A stretch of DNA of 64,000 nt from an uncultured Bacillota bacterium (GCA_947426945.1 CANEFX010000008.1:1-64000); one strand, 5' to 3'; positions 1 to 8,874 are shown, counted from the stretch's first letter. The notes: generated by a model not told the origin, from the sequence alone. Made by a program: numbers and translations.

Positions 1-378
1 CTTGTCTGCGTGAAACTCCCGGTTAAGCAGGTTTTCATATTTGCGGACCTGCTGCCCCATCTGCTGCCATTTCCTCGGCCTGCGAATCTCCGCCAGCACC
101 TCATATTTCTTCATTACCCGCAGCACAGTCTTGGGGTTTCGGTGGATGCCCTGACTCTCCAGCCACAGCCACATCCGTCTGTAACCATATGTCTGCCGGA
201 CGTGAGCCTGCTGCTCCCGAAGAACCTGCCCCAGCTCTGCATCCCGCTCTGGCCGGCCCAGACAGCGGACAAAATCGTAGTACCCACTCCGCGATACCCC
301 GAAAAACTGACACATGACTGTTATGGCATAGTTTTTCCGGTGAAGATAGATCACATGATACTTTACTCTCGCTCGCAC
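1..378 (-). CDS. IS3-family transposase OrfB, N-terminal part (cut by window edge)
   Basis: Reading the minus strand from about 384 downward gives KYHVIYLHRKNYAITVMCQF followed by a segment with SRSGYYDFVRCLGRPERD and, further on, YGYRRMWLWLESQGIHRNPK. This is the HTH_21 region that precedes the DDE catalytic core of IS3 OrfB proteins. The frame is open to the window edge, so the catalytic triad is not visible. No well-placed start codon with a ribosome binding site is seen (a GTG lies at 378), which fits production by -1 frameshift from orfA. Confidence 0.8.
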   Translation of the reverse strand, partial: MRARVKYHVIYLHRKNYAITVMCQFFGVSRSGYYDFVRCLGRPERDAELGQVLREQQAHVRQTYGYRRMWLWLESQGIHRNPKTVLRVMKKYEVLAEIRRPRKWQQMGQQVRKYENLLNREFHADK

Positions 379-680
379 CCCCTTTCGGAAAGCTTCAGAA
401 AATCCCGCAGCAGCTGGTTCTCCATCCGCAGCCTCTTAAGCTCTGCGGCCTCGCTTTGATGCGGCGGCTGGCCATCCTTGCGGGGACGGCCCTTGGGCTT
501 CGGCTGTATTCCAGCCGCCTGCTTTCTCTGCCTGCAGCGGAATCTCTCCAAACATTTTTTGACCTGGCTGCGCTCTAACCCAAAATATTCTGCTATCTCT
601 CTGTGCGTTTTTCCTGCCCTATGCATTGATACGATCTCTGTTTCCAGTACTTGTATCTTTGTGTATTTTCGCTTCTCCAT
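363..680 (-). CDS. IS3-family transposase OrfA (helix-turn-helix protein)
   Basis: This 105-residue protein is the DNA-end-recognition part of an IS3-type transposase. Residues about 8-48 form a helix-turn-helix (VSMHRAGKTHREIAEYFGL), followed by a basic stretch and a C-terminal leucine-zipper-like segment (AELKRLRMENQLLRDFLKL) of the kind used for multimerisation. The ATG at 680 is preceded by AGGGGG, which is buried in the hairpin at 688-721. The stop at 363 overlaps the orfB frame, which lies one base back; the run GAAAGGGGG near 378-386 is a plausible place for -1 ribosomal slippage that would give the fused OrfAB transposase. Confidence 0.85.
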   Translation of the reverse strand: MEKRKYTKIQVLETEIVSMHRAGKTHREIAEYFGLERSQVKKCLERFRCRQRKQAAGIQPKPKGRPRKDGQPPHQSEAAELKRLRMENQLLRDFLKLSERGCERE

Positions 681-687
681 ATTACGA

Positions 688-721
688 CCCCCTGTGTAGT
701 CTTATTTTCCTACACAGGGGG
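688..721 (-). promoter_or_regulatory. Hairpin covering the orfA ribosome binding site
   Basis: A perfect 12-bp inverted repeat, CCCCCTGTGTAG (688-699) and CTACACAGGGGG (710-721), is separated by 10 nt. On the minus-strand transcript the downstream arm ends in the purine-rich run AGGGGG, which is also the best Shine-Dalgarno sequence for orfA, whose ATG is 680-678. A transcript entering from outside the IS would fold the hairpin and hide this site. Confidence 0.6.
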
Positions 722-733
722 CCTTTTGTCTAT

Positions 734-758
734 TGTCCGTTTTTACTGGGGCGGTTCA
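734..758 (-). repeat. Terminal inverted repeat (left end) of the IS
   Basis: Read on the minus strand, the 25 bp from 758 to 734 start with TGAACCGCCCC and end with CGGACA. Starting with TG and having this general layout fits IS3/IS150-group ends. The partner repeat is outside the window, so this boundary is an inference from similarity. Confidence 0.6.
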
Positions 759-779
759 TTTTAACGTGCGCCCTGTTTT

Positions 780-2462
780 TTACTTCTTATGGTAGGCCTC
801 AGCCTGTTCCAGTAATTCTCGCGCGCTTTGCCGCAGAACGTCGGTGACAGAAGCTCCGCCGATAAGACGTGCCAGCTCTTCCACTCTGCCCTTTCGGTTC
901 AGACGCTCCACATTGGTAAATGTGCGGCCCTTCTTCTCTCCCTTTTCCACTGAGAAGTGGGTGTCCCCCATGGCGGCGATCTGGGGCAGATGGGTGACGC
1001 AAAGCACCTGCTTTCGCCGAGCCACATCTGCCATCTTCTCGGCCACCTTCTGGGCCGCCCGACCGGACACACCGGTATCCACCTCGTCAAACACCAGACT
1101 GCCGACACCGTCGTCCTCAGCCAGAACATTTTTCAATGCCAGCATGATTCGAGCTAGTTCACCACCAGAGGCCACCTTATGGATAGGTTTTAACGCCTCA
1201 CCCAAGTTGGCGGACATAAGAAACTGAACCTGGTCCATTCCCATGTCGTCCATACCGTCCTGCCCGAAGCTAGATGCAAAGTCGGTGACAAACTGTACCT
1301 TTGGCATGTCCAACTGGCAAAGCTCCTCTTGCACTCGCTTCTGGAGGTCGTCTGCCGCCTTTCTTCGGGCCTTGGACAGCGCCTCCCCTTTCTTTTGAGC
1401 CTCCTTCCGGACTTTTTCCAGCTCCTTGCCCAGCTTCTGAATAGTGTCGTCAGCATCCTGAATCTGCTCCAGCTCAGCCCTGCACGCCTCCAAATAGTCC
1501 AGCATGTCGGCCACTGTAGGTCCGTATTTCTTTTTCAGGCGGTAAATCACATCCAGTCGGCTCTCCAGCCGTTCCAACTCCTCTGGGGAAAAATCAAACT
1601 CGTCGGCAAAATCCCGCAGGAACTCTGCCGCATCGTCGGCGGCACAGCGCAGATTCGCGAGCTTTTCTCCCAGTTCCTCCAGCTGAGGACCCAGCCGCAT
1701 CACAGAGCGGACAGCCCTTTCCGCCTCGTCAATCAGGTCACAGGCTCCACGGCTGTCCTCTTCGCCAGACAAGGCAAACTGTGCCTCCTGAATCGCCTCC
1801 ATCAGTCTGCCGGAACTGCGCAACAGGTTTTTTCTGGCGTCCAGCTCCTCGTCCTCGCCGGACCTCAGCTCTGCCCGCTCCAACTCCTTAATCTGATACT
1901 CCAGGGTATCCACCCGACGGGAGCGCTCCGCTTCATCCATCTCCAGGCCAGCAATCCGCTTGCGCAGGTCGGCCATAGAATGGTAAGCAGCCTGATAGTC
2001 CTCCAGCAACGGGGCCGTCTTGCCGAAGCTGTCCAGGTAGCCCAGATGACAGTCAGGGTCCAGCAACTGCTGTCCGTCGTGCTGTCCGTGGATATTAAGA
2101 AGCTGCCGCCCCAGCTCCCGAAGCTGAGCTACCGTCAGCGGCCGGCCATTTACCCGGCATACGTTACGTCCATCCCCCAAAATTTCTCGTTGGAGCATCA
2201 GCTCATCCTCTGCAGGAAACCCGTTATCCTCCAGCCATCTCCGGGGCAGCGCACCGACAAATACCGCGTTTACCAGCGCCGATTTGGCTCCGGTCCGAAT
2301 CAGCTCACGACTGGTGCGTTCCCCCAGGACAGCACTTATAGCGTCAATGACAATGGATTTGCCTGCGCCGGTTTCTCCGGTGAGCACATTAAAGCCGCCA
2401 TCAAAACTGATGTCCGCCGATTCAATAATAGCAATATTCTCAATATGAAGCAGGGAAAGCAT
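780..2462 (-). CDS. recN: DNA repair protein RecN
   Basis: RecN is an SMC-like ATPase that helps repair DNA double-strand breaks. The 560-residue length is normal. The Walker A motif GETGAGKS is at residues 29-36, long coiled coils fill about 150-370, the ABC signature ASGGELAR is near 431 and the Walker B segment VFDEVDTGVSG near 457. The ATG at 2462 follows GGAGGGGAGG. It is the last gene of the nusB-recN operon, 20 bp after argR; an IS element lies directly after its stop. Confidence 0.97.
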   Translation of the reverse strand: MLSLLHIENIAIIESADISFDGGFNVLTGETGAGKSIVIDAISAVLGERTSRELIRTGAKSALVNAVFVGALPRRWLEDNGFPAEDELMLQREILGDGRNVCRVNGRPLTVAQLRELGRQLLNIHGQHDGQQLLDPDCHLGYLDSFGKTAPLLEDYQAAYHSMADLRKRIAGLEMDEAERSRRVDTLEYQIKELERAELRSGEDEELDARKNLLRSSGRLMEAIQEAQFALSGEEDSRGACDLIDEAERAVRSVMRLGPQLEELGEKLANLRCAADDAAEFLRDFADEFDFSPEELERLESRLDVIYRLKKKYGPTVADMLDYLEACRAELEQIQDADDTIQKLGKELEKVRKEAQKKGEALSKARRKAADDLQKRVQEELCQLDMPKVQFVTDFASSFGQDGMDDMGMDQVQFLMSANLGEALKPIHKVASGGELARIMLALKNVLAEDDGVGSLVFDEVDTGVSGRAAQKVAEKMADVARRKQVLCVTHLPQIAAMGDTHFSVEKGEKKGRTFTNVERLNRKGRVEELARLIGGASVTDVLRQSARELLEQAEAYHKK

Positions 2463-2482
2463 AGTCCTCCCCTCCTATCTCT

Positions 2483-2935
2483 CTATTTTAGCAGCTTATG
2501 GACCTCGCCGCTGAATTGCTGGGCAAGAGCATTGTCCCGCATGATGAGAATACCAGTGTCATCGCCGGCAAGACTGCCTACCATGCCGTCAATCTCCATT
2601 CCGTCCAGTGCCGAACAGGCGGCCGAAGCCAGCCCCGGCATGGTGCGCACCACTACAATATTCTGGGCCACATCCACTGAAACAACACCCTCCTTAAAAA
2701 TGTTGCGCAATCTGACATCAAAGGCAGAGGGAATTTTCCGCTCTGAAATCGCATAGCGGTAACTGCCCGAACCAGTGAGCTCCTTTACAAGACGGAGGTC
2801 CTTAATATCCCGGGAAATGGTAGCCTGCGTGGTGGAGAAACCTCTGGCCCGCAGCGCTTCCAGAAGCTGTTCTTGTGTGTCAATCTCCTGATTCTGAATA
2901 ATTTTCAGAATTTCACGCTGTCGGACATTCTTCAT
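2483..2935 (-). CDS. argR: Arginine repressor ArgR
   Basis: ArgR is a hexameric, arginine-responsive DNA-binding protein. The N-terminal winged helix (residues 1-70, with STTQATISRDIKDLRLVKE) and the C-terminal arginine-binding domain (GSLAGDDTGILIM near 120) are both complete in 150 residues. The start ATG overlaps the nadK stop as ATGA, so translation is probably coupled. An argR directly before recN is a long-standing arrangement in Firmicutes. No arginine biosynthesis gene is in the window, so its targets lie elsewhere. Confidence 0.96.
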   Translation of the reverse strand: MKNVRQREILKIIQNQEIDTQEQLLEALRARGFSTTQATISRDIKDLRLVKELTGSGSYRYAISERKIPSAFDVRLRNIFKEGVVSVDVAQNIVVVRTMPGLASAACSALDGMEIDGMVGSLAGDDTGILIMRDNALAQQFSGEVHKLLK

Positions 2936-3804
2936 TGAATCAATCCTCCCAGTTTTTGATTAATGACCTGATAAAAGCTGCGATCGGCCAACCGCACCAG
3001 CTGAGTTACACGCGCACTGCGCCCAATCTCCACACGGTCTCCTCCGGTCAGCCGAATGGCCTTGCCTCCATCAACTGACAAGTATAAATACTTGCGATTT
3101 CCTCTGGGGAGCTGTACCGTAACTATACGCTCCGGAGCCAGTACCATAGCCCTGGCAGCCAGTTGATGGGCACAGACCGGAGTAACGATAATACCTTTGG
3201 AGGTTGGCTCCACAATAGGTCCGCCCGCCGACATGGAGTAGGCGGTGGATCCGGTAGGAGTGGCTACAATCACGCCATCCCCTGTAATGCCTGTTACCTT
3301 TACACGGTCCGCTAATACTTCCATCTCAGCCACTCTGGCCATAGAACCCTTGGAAATAACTGCATCGTTTAGGGCGGAGTCCTCATAAATCACCTTATTT
3401 CCCCGAAGCACACGAACATCCAGCATCATCCGCTCTTCTACCGTATACATGCCGTGGGCAAGAGGGGCCAGCAGGGGCAGCTCCCCACGTTCCAGCTCCG
3501 CCATAAAGCCTACGCTACCGGTGTTAACTCCCAGGATAGGCACCCCGCATAAGGTTGCGTCCCGGGCGGCATGGAGGATCGTGCCGTCGCCGCCAAAACA
3601 AATAAGCAAATCGGCGGATGGAAGCTCCTTTTCCAGTAAGGACAGGGAAATTTGCCGAGGCAACTCCAACCGCTCCCCCTTTTTAGGTTGGAAAGGCAGG
3701 CACAAAACAGTCTGCGCCCCGGCGTGTTCTAAAATCCGCTTGGCCTCCAGTGCAACCCGAAGCCCTTTGTCCCGGTAGGGGTTGGAGCTGAGTACAATTT
3801 TCAT
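2932..3804 (-). CDS. nadK: NAD kinase
   Basis: NAD kinase phosphorylates NAD to NADP using ATP or polyphosphate. The protein has the GGDGT motif at residues 71-75, NTGSVGFMAE around 96, and the glycine-rich TPTGSTAYSMSAGGP segment near 180. I take the ATG at 3804 (290 residues): it overlaps the tlyA stop as ATGA and has GAGAGG upstream. A TTG at 3822 would add six residues but has no better ribosome binding site. The gene is coupled to both neighbours by 4-bp overlaps. Confidence 0.96.
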   Translation of the reverse strand: MKIVLSSNPYRDKGLRVALEAKRILEHAGAQTVLCLPFQPKKGERLELPRQISLSLLEKELPSADLLICFGGDGTILHAARDATLCGVPILGVNTGSVGFMAELERGELPLLAPLAHGMYTVEERMMLDVRVLRGNKVIYEDSALNDAVISKGSMARVAEMEVLADRVKVTGITGDGVIVATPTGSTAYSMSAGGPIVEPTSKGIIVTPVCAHQLAARAMVLAPERIVTVQLPRGNRKYLYLSVDGGKAIRLTGGDRVEIGRSARVTQLVRLADRSFYQVINQKLGGLIQ

Positions 3805-4613
3805 ATCGGCCTCTCTTTCCAAACACTGTGCGACCGTTCCACCAAGGCGCTGAGGTCCCCCGTATATACAGGCCCCTCTCCTGCCTGGAGATAACCCAAA
3901 TACTCAATATTGCCCTCCGGACCCTTTATGGGGGAAAAGGAGATGTCCTTCACAGTAAATCCCGACTGGGCCGCATGGCTCAGAAAGCGCTCCAGCACTT
4001 CCAGGTGGACAACCGGGTCCCGGACGACTCCCTTTTTCCCCACCTTCTCTCTGCCCGCCTCAAACTGGGGCTTAACCAGGCACACCGCTTGGCCTTCTTT
4101 CTTCATCAGGGGCCGCAGAGCGGGCAGAATCAGGCTGAGGGATATAAAAGACACGTCCACAGAGAAAAAATCCAGCGGCTCCTGAATATGTTCTCTTGTG
4201 AGATACCGGGCATTTGTCCGCTCCATACACACTACCTGAGGGTGGGTTCGCAGCTTCCAGTCCAGCTGATTGTAGCCCACATCCACAGCGTATACCAGCC
4301 GTGCCCCGTTCTGGAGCATACAGTCCGTAAATCCTCCGGTGGAAGCGCCAATGTCGGCACAGATTCTGTCCTTCAAATCGATGGGCCACAGCTCCATGGC
4401 CTTTTCCAGCTTCAGTCCGCCCCGGCTTACATAACGCAGGGGATTTTTTGAGCGGACCTCCAGACTGTCATCCTCTCCCACGGCAGCCCCTGCCTTCAGC
4501 TGCTTCTGGCCGTTGACATAGACCTCTCCGGCCATAATAAGGGCCTGGGCTTTCTGCCGGCTGTCTGCCAAGCCCAGCTCTGTGATCGCTGTATCAAGCC
4601 TCCGTTTGGCCAC
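3801..4613 (-). CDS. tlyA: TlyA family rRNA (cytidine-2'-O)-methyltransferase
   Basis: Residues 1-65 form an S4 RNA-binding domain and the rest an FtsJ-like SAM methyltransferase with ADIGASTGGFTD at about 86-97. Family members methylate ribosomal RNA cytidines; older annotations call them hemolysin A. The start is GTG at 4613, 20 bp inside dxs, supported by GGAGG eleven bases upstream. The length (270) is normal. Activity on 16S, 23S or both cannot be decided from sequence alone. Confidence 0.93.
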   Translation of the reverse strand: MAKRRLDTAITELGLADSRQKAQALIMAGEVYVNGQKQLKAGAAVGEDDSLEVRSKNPLRYVSRGGLKLEKAMELWPIDLKDRICADIGASTGGFTDCMLQNGARLVYAVDVGYNQLDWKLRTHPQVVCMERTNARYLTREHIQEPLDFFSVDVSFISLSLILPALRPLMKKEGQAVCLVKPQFEAGREKVGKKGVVRDPVVHLEVLERFLSHAAQSGFTVKDISFSPIKGPEGNIEYLGYLQAGEGPVYTGDLSALVERSHSVWKERPI

Positions 4614-6456
4614 GGCCCAGCACCTCCAGCGCTCTTTTATAAATCCCGGTCCCGTCCAAAAACAGATCCCGTTTCAGCAGACTGGCCGCTCCATGGGGCA
4701 CAAAGTTCTCGCCGCAGTTAATCAGCGCAACCTTGGCAAGGAGTCCGGCCAGCTCCAGCCTGGCGGCCAGCCTCTGTCCCACACAACCGTGCGCACACTG
4801 CTCCTCTGCCACCAGCATAACCCCCGTCTTTCGAACGGACAACTCCACCAGATCGGAGACCAGCGGCGTGGTTTGATTCAATTTGACTACCTCAGCCTGA
4901 ATTCCCTGTTGTCCCAGCAGCCTGGCAGCCTCCAAAATTTCGTTAATTTCTGTACCGTAGCCGACCAAGGTAATATCCCCGCCCCAACGCAGAATAACAG
5001 ACGGCTTCTCCCCCCCAGTCCCAATGTATCCGCCCTCTCCGCCGCGGGGATATCGCACCGCTACAGGGCCTTCCATCTGAAACAAAGCCCGTTCCAGCAT
5101 GACCTCAAGCTCGGCGAAGCTGGCCGGAGCCAGCACCGTTATATTGGGGACGGTGTCCAGAAATGCAATGTCGAACAGTCCGTGATGAGTCTCACCGTCG
5201 TCTCCCACCAGTCCGGCCCGATCCACCCCCAGCACCACATGGAGGTTGTCAATAGCCATATCGTGAATCAGCATATCATAAGCCCGCTGGAGAAAGGTAG
5301 AATACACCGCAAAGACAGGGATGGCCCCCTGTTTAGACATACCAGCGGCCATAGAGGCAGCACACCCCTCGGCAATGCCCACGTCATAGAACCGGTCCGG
5401 GAAATTTTGAACAAACTGTTCCAGCCCCGTCCCTCCGGTCATTGCGGCGGTAATGGCACATACCCGTCTGTCCTGCACCGCAAGCCGAACCAGAGTTCGT
5501 CCAAAAACAGCAGAGAAGTTTTCACCCGGCTCCCGTTTTAGTTTTCCAGTAAGCGAATCAAAAGGGGCCACGCCATGGAAAGCATCAGGATTCTCTTCAG
5601 CAGGAAGAAAACCTTTTCCCTTTACAGTCTTGATATGGAGCAACACCGGCTCGTCCATATCTTTAGCGTACCGCAGGAGCTTGGTCAGGAAAGACAGGTT
5701 GTGTCCATCCACTGGCCCCAAATAGCGGAAGCCCATATCCTCAAACATACTACAGGGCAAGAGGAACTGCTTCAAGGTCTGTTTTACCCGGTGGGTGACC
5801 TTATAAACTGCCCGGCCGGGCGCGGTGGCGTTCATAATACGACGGTAGTGCTTTTTAAAAGTAAGATATTGGGGCTTTAAGCGCTGTTTCGCCAAATGCT
5901 CCGCTACGCCGCCCACGTTGGGCGTGATGGACATACCGTTGTCGTTGAGGATAACCAGCAGTTGCCGTCCACAGTCCCCCGCGTTGGACAGCCCCTCATA
6001 AGCCAGCCCGCCAGTGAGGGCGCCATCACCGATAAGGGCGATCACTTTATAATCCTTCTCCAGCATGGTACGGGCCCTGGCCATTCCCAAAGCCACCGCT
6101 ACCGAGTTGGATGCGTGCCCGGCAATAAAAGCGTCATGGACGCTCTCATTGGGTTTTGGAAATCCGGCAACGCCGCCGTATTGCCGCAGGGTGGACAGAG
6201 TCCGCCCAGTAAGAAGCTTGTGAGTGTAACACTGGTGGCCCACGTCAAATACCAAACGGTCCACTGAGGTGTCAAATACCCGATGGAGGGCTACCGTCAG
6301 CTCCACCGCCCCCAGATTGGAGGCCAAATGCCCGCCTGTCCTGGATACGTCTTCCACCAGCTCACGGCGCAGCTGAGCACACAAAGCCTCTCCCTCCTGA
6401 TCGGTCAGACGAGAAAGGATGGGTTCATATTGGATTTTTGCGTTGGGTACAGTCAA
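4594..6456 (-). CDS. dxs: 1-deoxy-D-xylulose-5-phosphate synthase
   Basis: Dxs makes 1-deoxyxylulose 5-phosphate from pyruvate and glyceraldehyde 3-phosphate, the first step of the MEP isoprenoid pathway. The thiamine-diphosphate motif GDGALTGG is at residues 143-150 and the catalytic glutamate is in DVGIAEG (E363). The 620-residue length is normal. The start codon is TTG at 6456 with a G-rich run (GGGGGG) about ten bases upstream; family alignment around VSRTGGHLASNLG supports a start near here. ispA lies 26 bp upstream, and ispH is elsewhere in this window. Confidence 0.96.
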   Translation of the reverse strand: MTVPNAKIQYEPILSRLTDQEGEALCAQLRRELVEDVSRTGGHLASNLGAVELTVALHRVFDTSVDRLVFDVGHQCYTHKLLTGRTLSTLRQYGGVAGFPKPNESVHDAFIAGHASNSVAVALGMARARTMLEKDYKVIALIGDGALTGGLAYEGLSNAGDCGRQLLVILNDNGMSITPNVGGVAEHLAKQRLKPQYLTFKKHYRRIMNATAPGRAVYKVTHRVKQTLKQFLLPCSMFEDMGFRYLGPVDGHNLSFLTKLLRYAKDMDEPVLLHIKTVKGKGFLPAEENPDAFHGVAPFDSLTGKLKREPGENFSAVFGRTLVRLAVQDRRVCAITAAMTGGTGLEQFVQNFPDRFYDVGIAEGCAASMAAGMSKQGAIPVFAVYSTFLQRAYDMLIHDMAIDNLHVVLGVDRAGLVGDDGETHHGLFDIAFLDTVPNITVLAPASFAELEVMLERALFQMEGPVAVRYPRGGEGGYIGTGGEKPSVILRWGGDITLVGYGTEINEILEAARLLGQQGIQAEVVKLNQTTPLVSDLVELSVRKTGVMLVAEEQCAHGCVGQRLAARLELAGLLAKVALINCGENFVPHGAASLLKRDLFLDGTGIYKRALEVLGRGQTEA

Positions 6457-6482
6457 AACTTGATTCCCCCCGGAAATTGAGC

Positions 6483-7361
6483 TTATTTTGTTCGCTGAGC
6501 TAGAGATTGGGCCAGCCAGATATGAAAATCAGGGGCCATAAAACCTCTAATGGCTTCGATCCCCTCTTCAGTCAGACGAGCTACCAGTCTCCCGCAGCCT
6601 TCCAAACCCAAGGCAGTAACAAAGGTGCTTTTCTCATTGGCCTGGTCAGAGCCTACCGGTTTGCCCAGCTCCTCCTGAGAACTAATGATGTCCAGCATAT
6701 CATCCCGCACCTGGAAGGCCCGGCCCAGTGCCTGAGCATAGGTGCGCACACACTGCAGCTGTTCCTGATTTCCTCCGGCAGCAATGCAGCCCAACTCAGC
6801 GGCAGCGGAGATGAGTGCACCTGTCTTTAAACTCTGGAGCAGCTCCAGCTCATCCAAATCCAGAGCACGGCCTTCTCCGGCCATATCCAGGGCCTGTCCA
6901 CCCACCATGCCGGCAGAGCCAGCGGCGCAGGCCAAACAGCGCACAGCCTCCACAATGCGCCCGGCGGGGAGTAGAGCCTTTGTCAATTGCTCAAAAGCGG
7001 CGGTAAGCAGGGCATCTCCGGCCAGAATGGCAGCCGCCTCTCCATAAACCATATGGTTGGTAAGCCGGCCCCGACGCAGTTTATCGTTGTCCATGGCAGG
7101 CAGATCATCGTGAATCAGGGAGTAAGTGTGAATCATCTCTGCCGCGCAGGCAAATGGCAGAGCCGCCTGGGGATCCCCGCCGCACATGCGGCAGGTCTCC
7201 AGCGTGAGCACCGGGCGGATGCGCTTGCCGCCAGCCAGCAGGGAGTACTCCATGGCCTCCTGCAAATCGGCGTGGCGCGGTTCTGCGGCAAAAGCTTGAG
7301 ACAGATAGTCCTCAACTAGGATCCTGTCCTGCTCCATAACGACTGTAAAATTTTTTCCCAT
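6483..7361 (-). CDS. ispA: Polyprenyl (farnesyl) diphosphate synthase
   Basis: A short-chain trans-prenyltransferase that condenses IPP with allylic diphosphates. The first aspartate-rich motif DDLPAMD is at 85-91 and the second, DDMLD, near 223. LLAGGKRIRP (42-51) is the usual IPP-binding segment. The ATG at 7361 lies one base after the xseB stop and is preferred over a TTG at 7379 that would overlap xseB by 17 bp. The residues before the first motif are small, consistent with a C15 or C20 product, but chain length is an inference. Confidence 0.93.
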   Translation of the reverse strand: MGKNFTVVMEQDRILVEDYLSQAFAAEPRHADLQEAMEYSLLAGGKRIRPVLTLETCRMCGGDPQAALPFACAAEMIHTYSLIHDDLPAMDNDKLRRGRLTNHMVYGEAAAILAGDALLTAAFEQLTKALLPAGRIVEAVRCLACAAGSAGMVGGQALDMAGEGRALDLDELELLQSLKTGALISAAAELGCIAAGGNQEQLQCVRTYAQALGRAFQVRDDMLDIISSQEELGKPVGSDQANEKSTFVTALGLEGCGRLVARLTEEGIEAIRGFMAPDFHIWLAQSLAQRTK

Positions 7362-7362
7362 A

Positions 7363-7599
7363 TCAGTTTGTGTCTCCAAAAGGCTCCTCGACTATCTCTC
7401 CATCTCTTCCGGCGGTAAGAATCGTCACCTTCTGCTCCGCTTCATCCAGTTGCCTGGTGCACTCCCGCAGCAGCTTCGCCCCCTCCTCAAAGAGGGTTAT
7501 TGCCTGCTCCAGGGGGGCGTCTCCCCGCTCCAGCAGGGAGACAATCTCCTCCAGCCGGGCCATAGCGCCCTCAAAATTCAGTTTCTTCTTCGCGGCCAT
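7363..7599 (-). CDS. xseB: Exodeoxyribonuclease VII small subunit
   Basis: XseB is the small helical subunit that assembles on XseA to make exonuclease VII, which degrades single-stranded DNA. The 78-residue protein has the family pattern NFEGAMARLEEIVSLLERGD followed by a two-helix hairpin. The ATG at 7599 follows AGGGAG. It sits 15 bp after xseA and one base before ispA. Confidence 0.95.
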   Translation of the reverse strand: MAAKKKLNFEGAMARLEEIVSLLERGDAPLEQAITLFEEGAKLLRECTRQLDEAEQKVTILTAGRDGEIVEEPFGDTN

Positions 7600-7614
7600 A
7601 GTGACGCTCCCTTT

Positions 7615-8874
7615 CTATAGTACCTGACAGTTCACACTGCCGTCCGATAAAGTCAGCTCCAGCTTATCTCCGGCGGACACATCTCCCGTAGAGAGAACGG
7701 CTTTCCCGTCCTCCCGCCGGGCAATGGCATAGCCCCGGCCCAGCACCTTCAGGGGACTCAGGGCATCCAAGGAGGCAGCTAGGGCATTGAGCCGCTCCCG
7801 TCGCCTTGTCACCAGCCGCTCCGCTCCATTGGGCAGGGCGGCAGACAGAGTGGCCAGCCGCTTTCGCTGTTCCGCAGCGGCATGACGCAGACCATTGGCC
7901 AATCGGCCGCTTTGAAAGTCCAGCAGCAATCGCGTTTCCCGGAAGTAGGAGCTGGGCTCTGTCATAACCCGGCTGTTGACTAGTCGGATCAGACTCTGTC
8001 TGTATCGAGCCAGCCGGACTGACGCAGCCCCCTCCAGCCGCTCCTTATCCCCCAAGAGAGTCATATAGATCTCGTTCTGGTCGGGCACAGCCAGCTCGGC
8101 GGCATTGGAAGGGGTAGACGCTCTCAAATCGGCTACAAAATCGGCAATGGTCACATCCGGCTCGTGGCCTACGGCAGAGATAACGGGGATATCCGAAGCG
8201 TAAATAGCCCGAACCACCGCCTCCTCGTTAAAGGCCCACAGGTCCTCCATAGAGCCACCTCCCCGCCCGGTAATCAGCAGGTCTGCAGCGTTGTGCAGAT
8301 TGGCCCACTGAATAGCGGCGGAAATTTCCTGGGGAGCCTCCTCCCCCTGAACCCGTACCGGAATCACGCAGACCTCTGCCATGGGCCAGCGGGCTCTCAA
8401 AATACGGATCATATCCCGCACGGCCGCCCCGGCCGGAGAAGTAATAAGAGCAATTCTCCCAGGAAATTTGGGGATTTCCTTCTTGTTGCCTGGATCAAAA
8501 AGACCCTCCTGGGCCAGCTTCTCTTTCAGCTGTGCAAAAGCCAAGGCCAGATCACCCACCCCCTCTGGGGTGAGCCGGGCGCAGTACAGCTGATACTGGC
8601 CGTCCCGTGGAAAGACGGTCACCCGGCCGGCAGCGATTACCTGCATCCCGTTTTCCGGCCGGAACCGGAGGGACCGGGCATCGCTCCGAAACATAACGCA
8701 CCGCAGAGCGCCCTCTCCATCCTTTAATGTGAAATAGTGGTGCCCCGAAGGGTAGGTCTTGTAGTTGGACAACTCCCCCCGCACCAGCAGCCGGGACAGC
8801 AGATAATCTTGATCCATCATATTTTTCAGATACTGCCCTACCTGGCTGGGGGACAGGATTGCTTCCTCTCTCAT
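7615..8874 (-). CDS. xseA: Exodeoxyribonuclease VII large subunit
   Basis: XseA carries the nuclease active site of exonuclease VII. The N-terminal OB fold spans about 5-100, followed by the catalytic domain with ITSPAGAAVRDMIRI, the glycine-rich GRGGGSMEDLWAFNEE and AVGHEPDVTIADFVADLRAS segments, then long helices that bind XseB. The 419-residue length is normal. The start overlaps the stop of the TsaD-like gene by 4 bp, which suggests translational coupling. Confidence 0.96.
   Translation of the reverse strand: MREEAILSPSQVGQYLKNMMDQDYLLSRLLVRGELSNYKTYPSGHHYFTLKDGEGALRCVMFRSDARSLRFRPENGMQVIAAGRVTVFPRDGQYQLYCARLTPEGVGDLALAFAQLKEKLAQEGLFDPGNKKEIPKFPGRIALITSPAGAAVRDMIRILRARWPMAEVCVIPVRVQGEEAPQEISAAIQWANLHNAADLLITGRGGGSMEDLWAFNEEAVVRAIYASDIPVISAVGHEPDVTIADFVADLRASTPSNAAELAVPDQNEIYMTLLGDKERLEGAASVRLARYRQSLIRLVNSRVMTEPSSYFRETRLLLDFQSGRLANGLRHAAAEQRKRLATLSAALPNGAERLVTRRRERLNALAASLDALSPLKVLGRGYAIARREDGKAVLSTGDVSAGDKLELTLSDGSVNCQVL

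Larger units (their letters stand above)
1..758 (-). mobile_element. IS3-family (IS150-like) insertion sequence, end portion
   Basis: The element lies on the minus strand and runs off the left edge of the window. Its outer end is at about 758, where the minus strand reads TGAACCGCCCC..CGGACA (positions 758 down to 734), a sequence of the kind that begins IS150-group elements. Inside are two overlapping frames typical of IS3 elements: orfA (helix-turn-helix) and the start of orfB (DDE integrase). The end sits 21 bp beyond the recN stop codon, so the insertion is just downstream of the recN operon and points the same way. The other end and the target duplication are outside the window, so the exact family is inferred. 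Confidence 0.85.

Noticed and set aside
1329-2756. Long open frame (475 codons) on the plus strand
   Set aside because: It runs antisense to recN and argR, has no family motif and results from the GC-rich codon use of the true genes.
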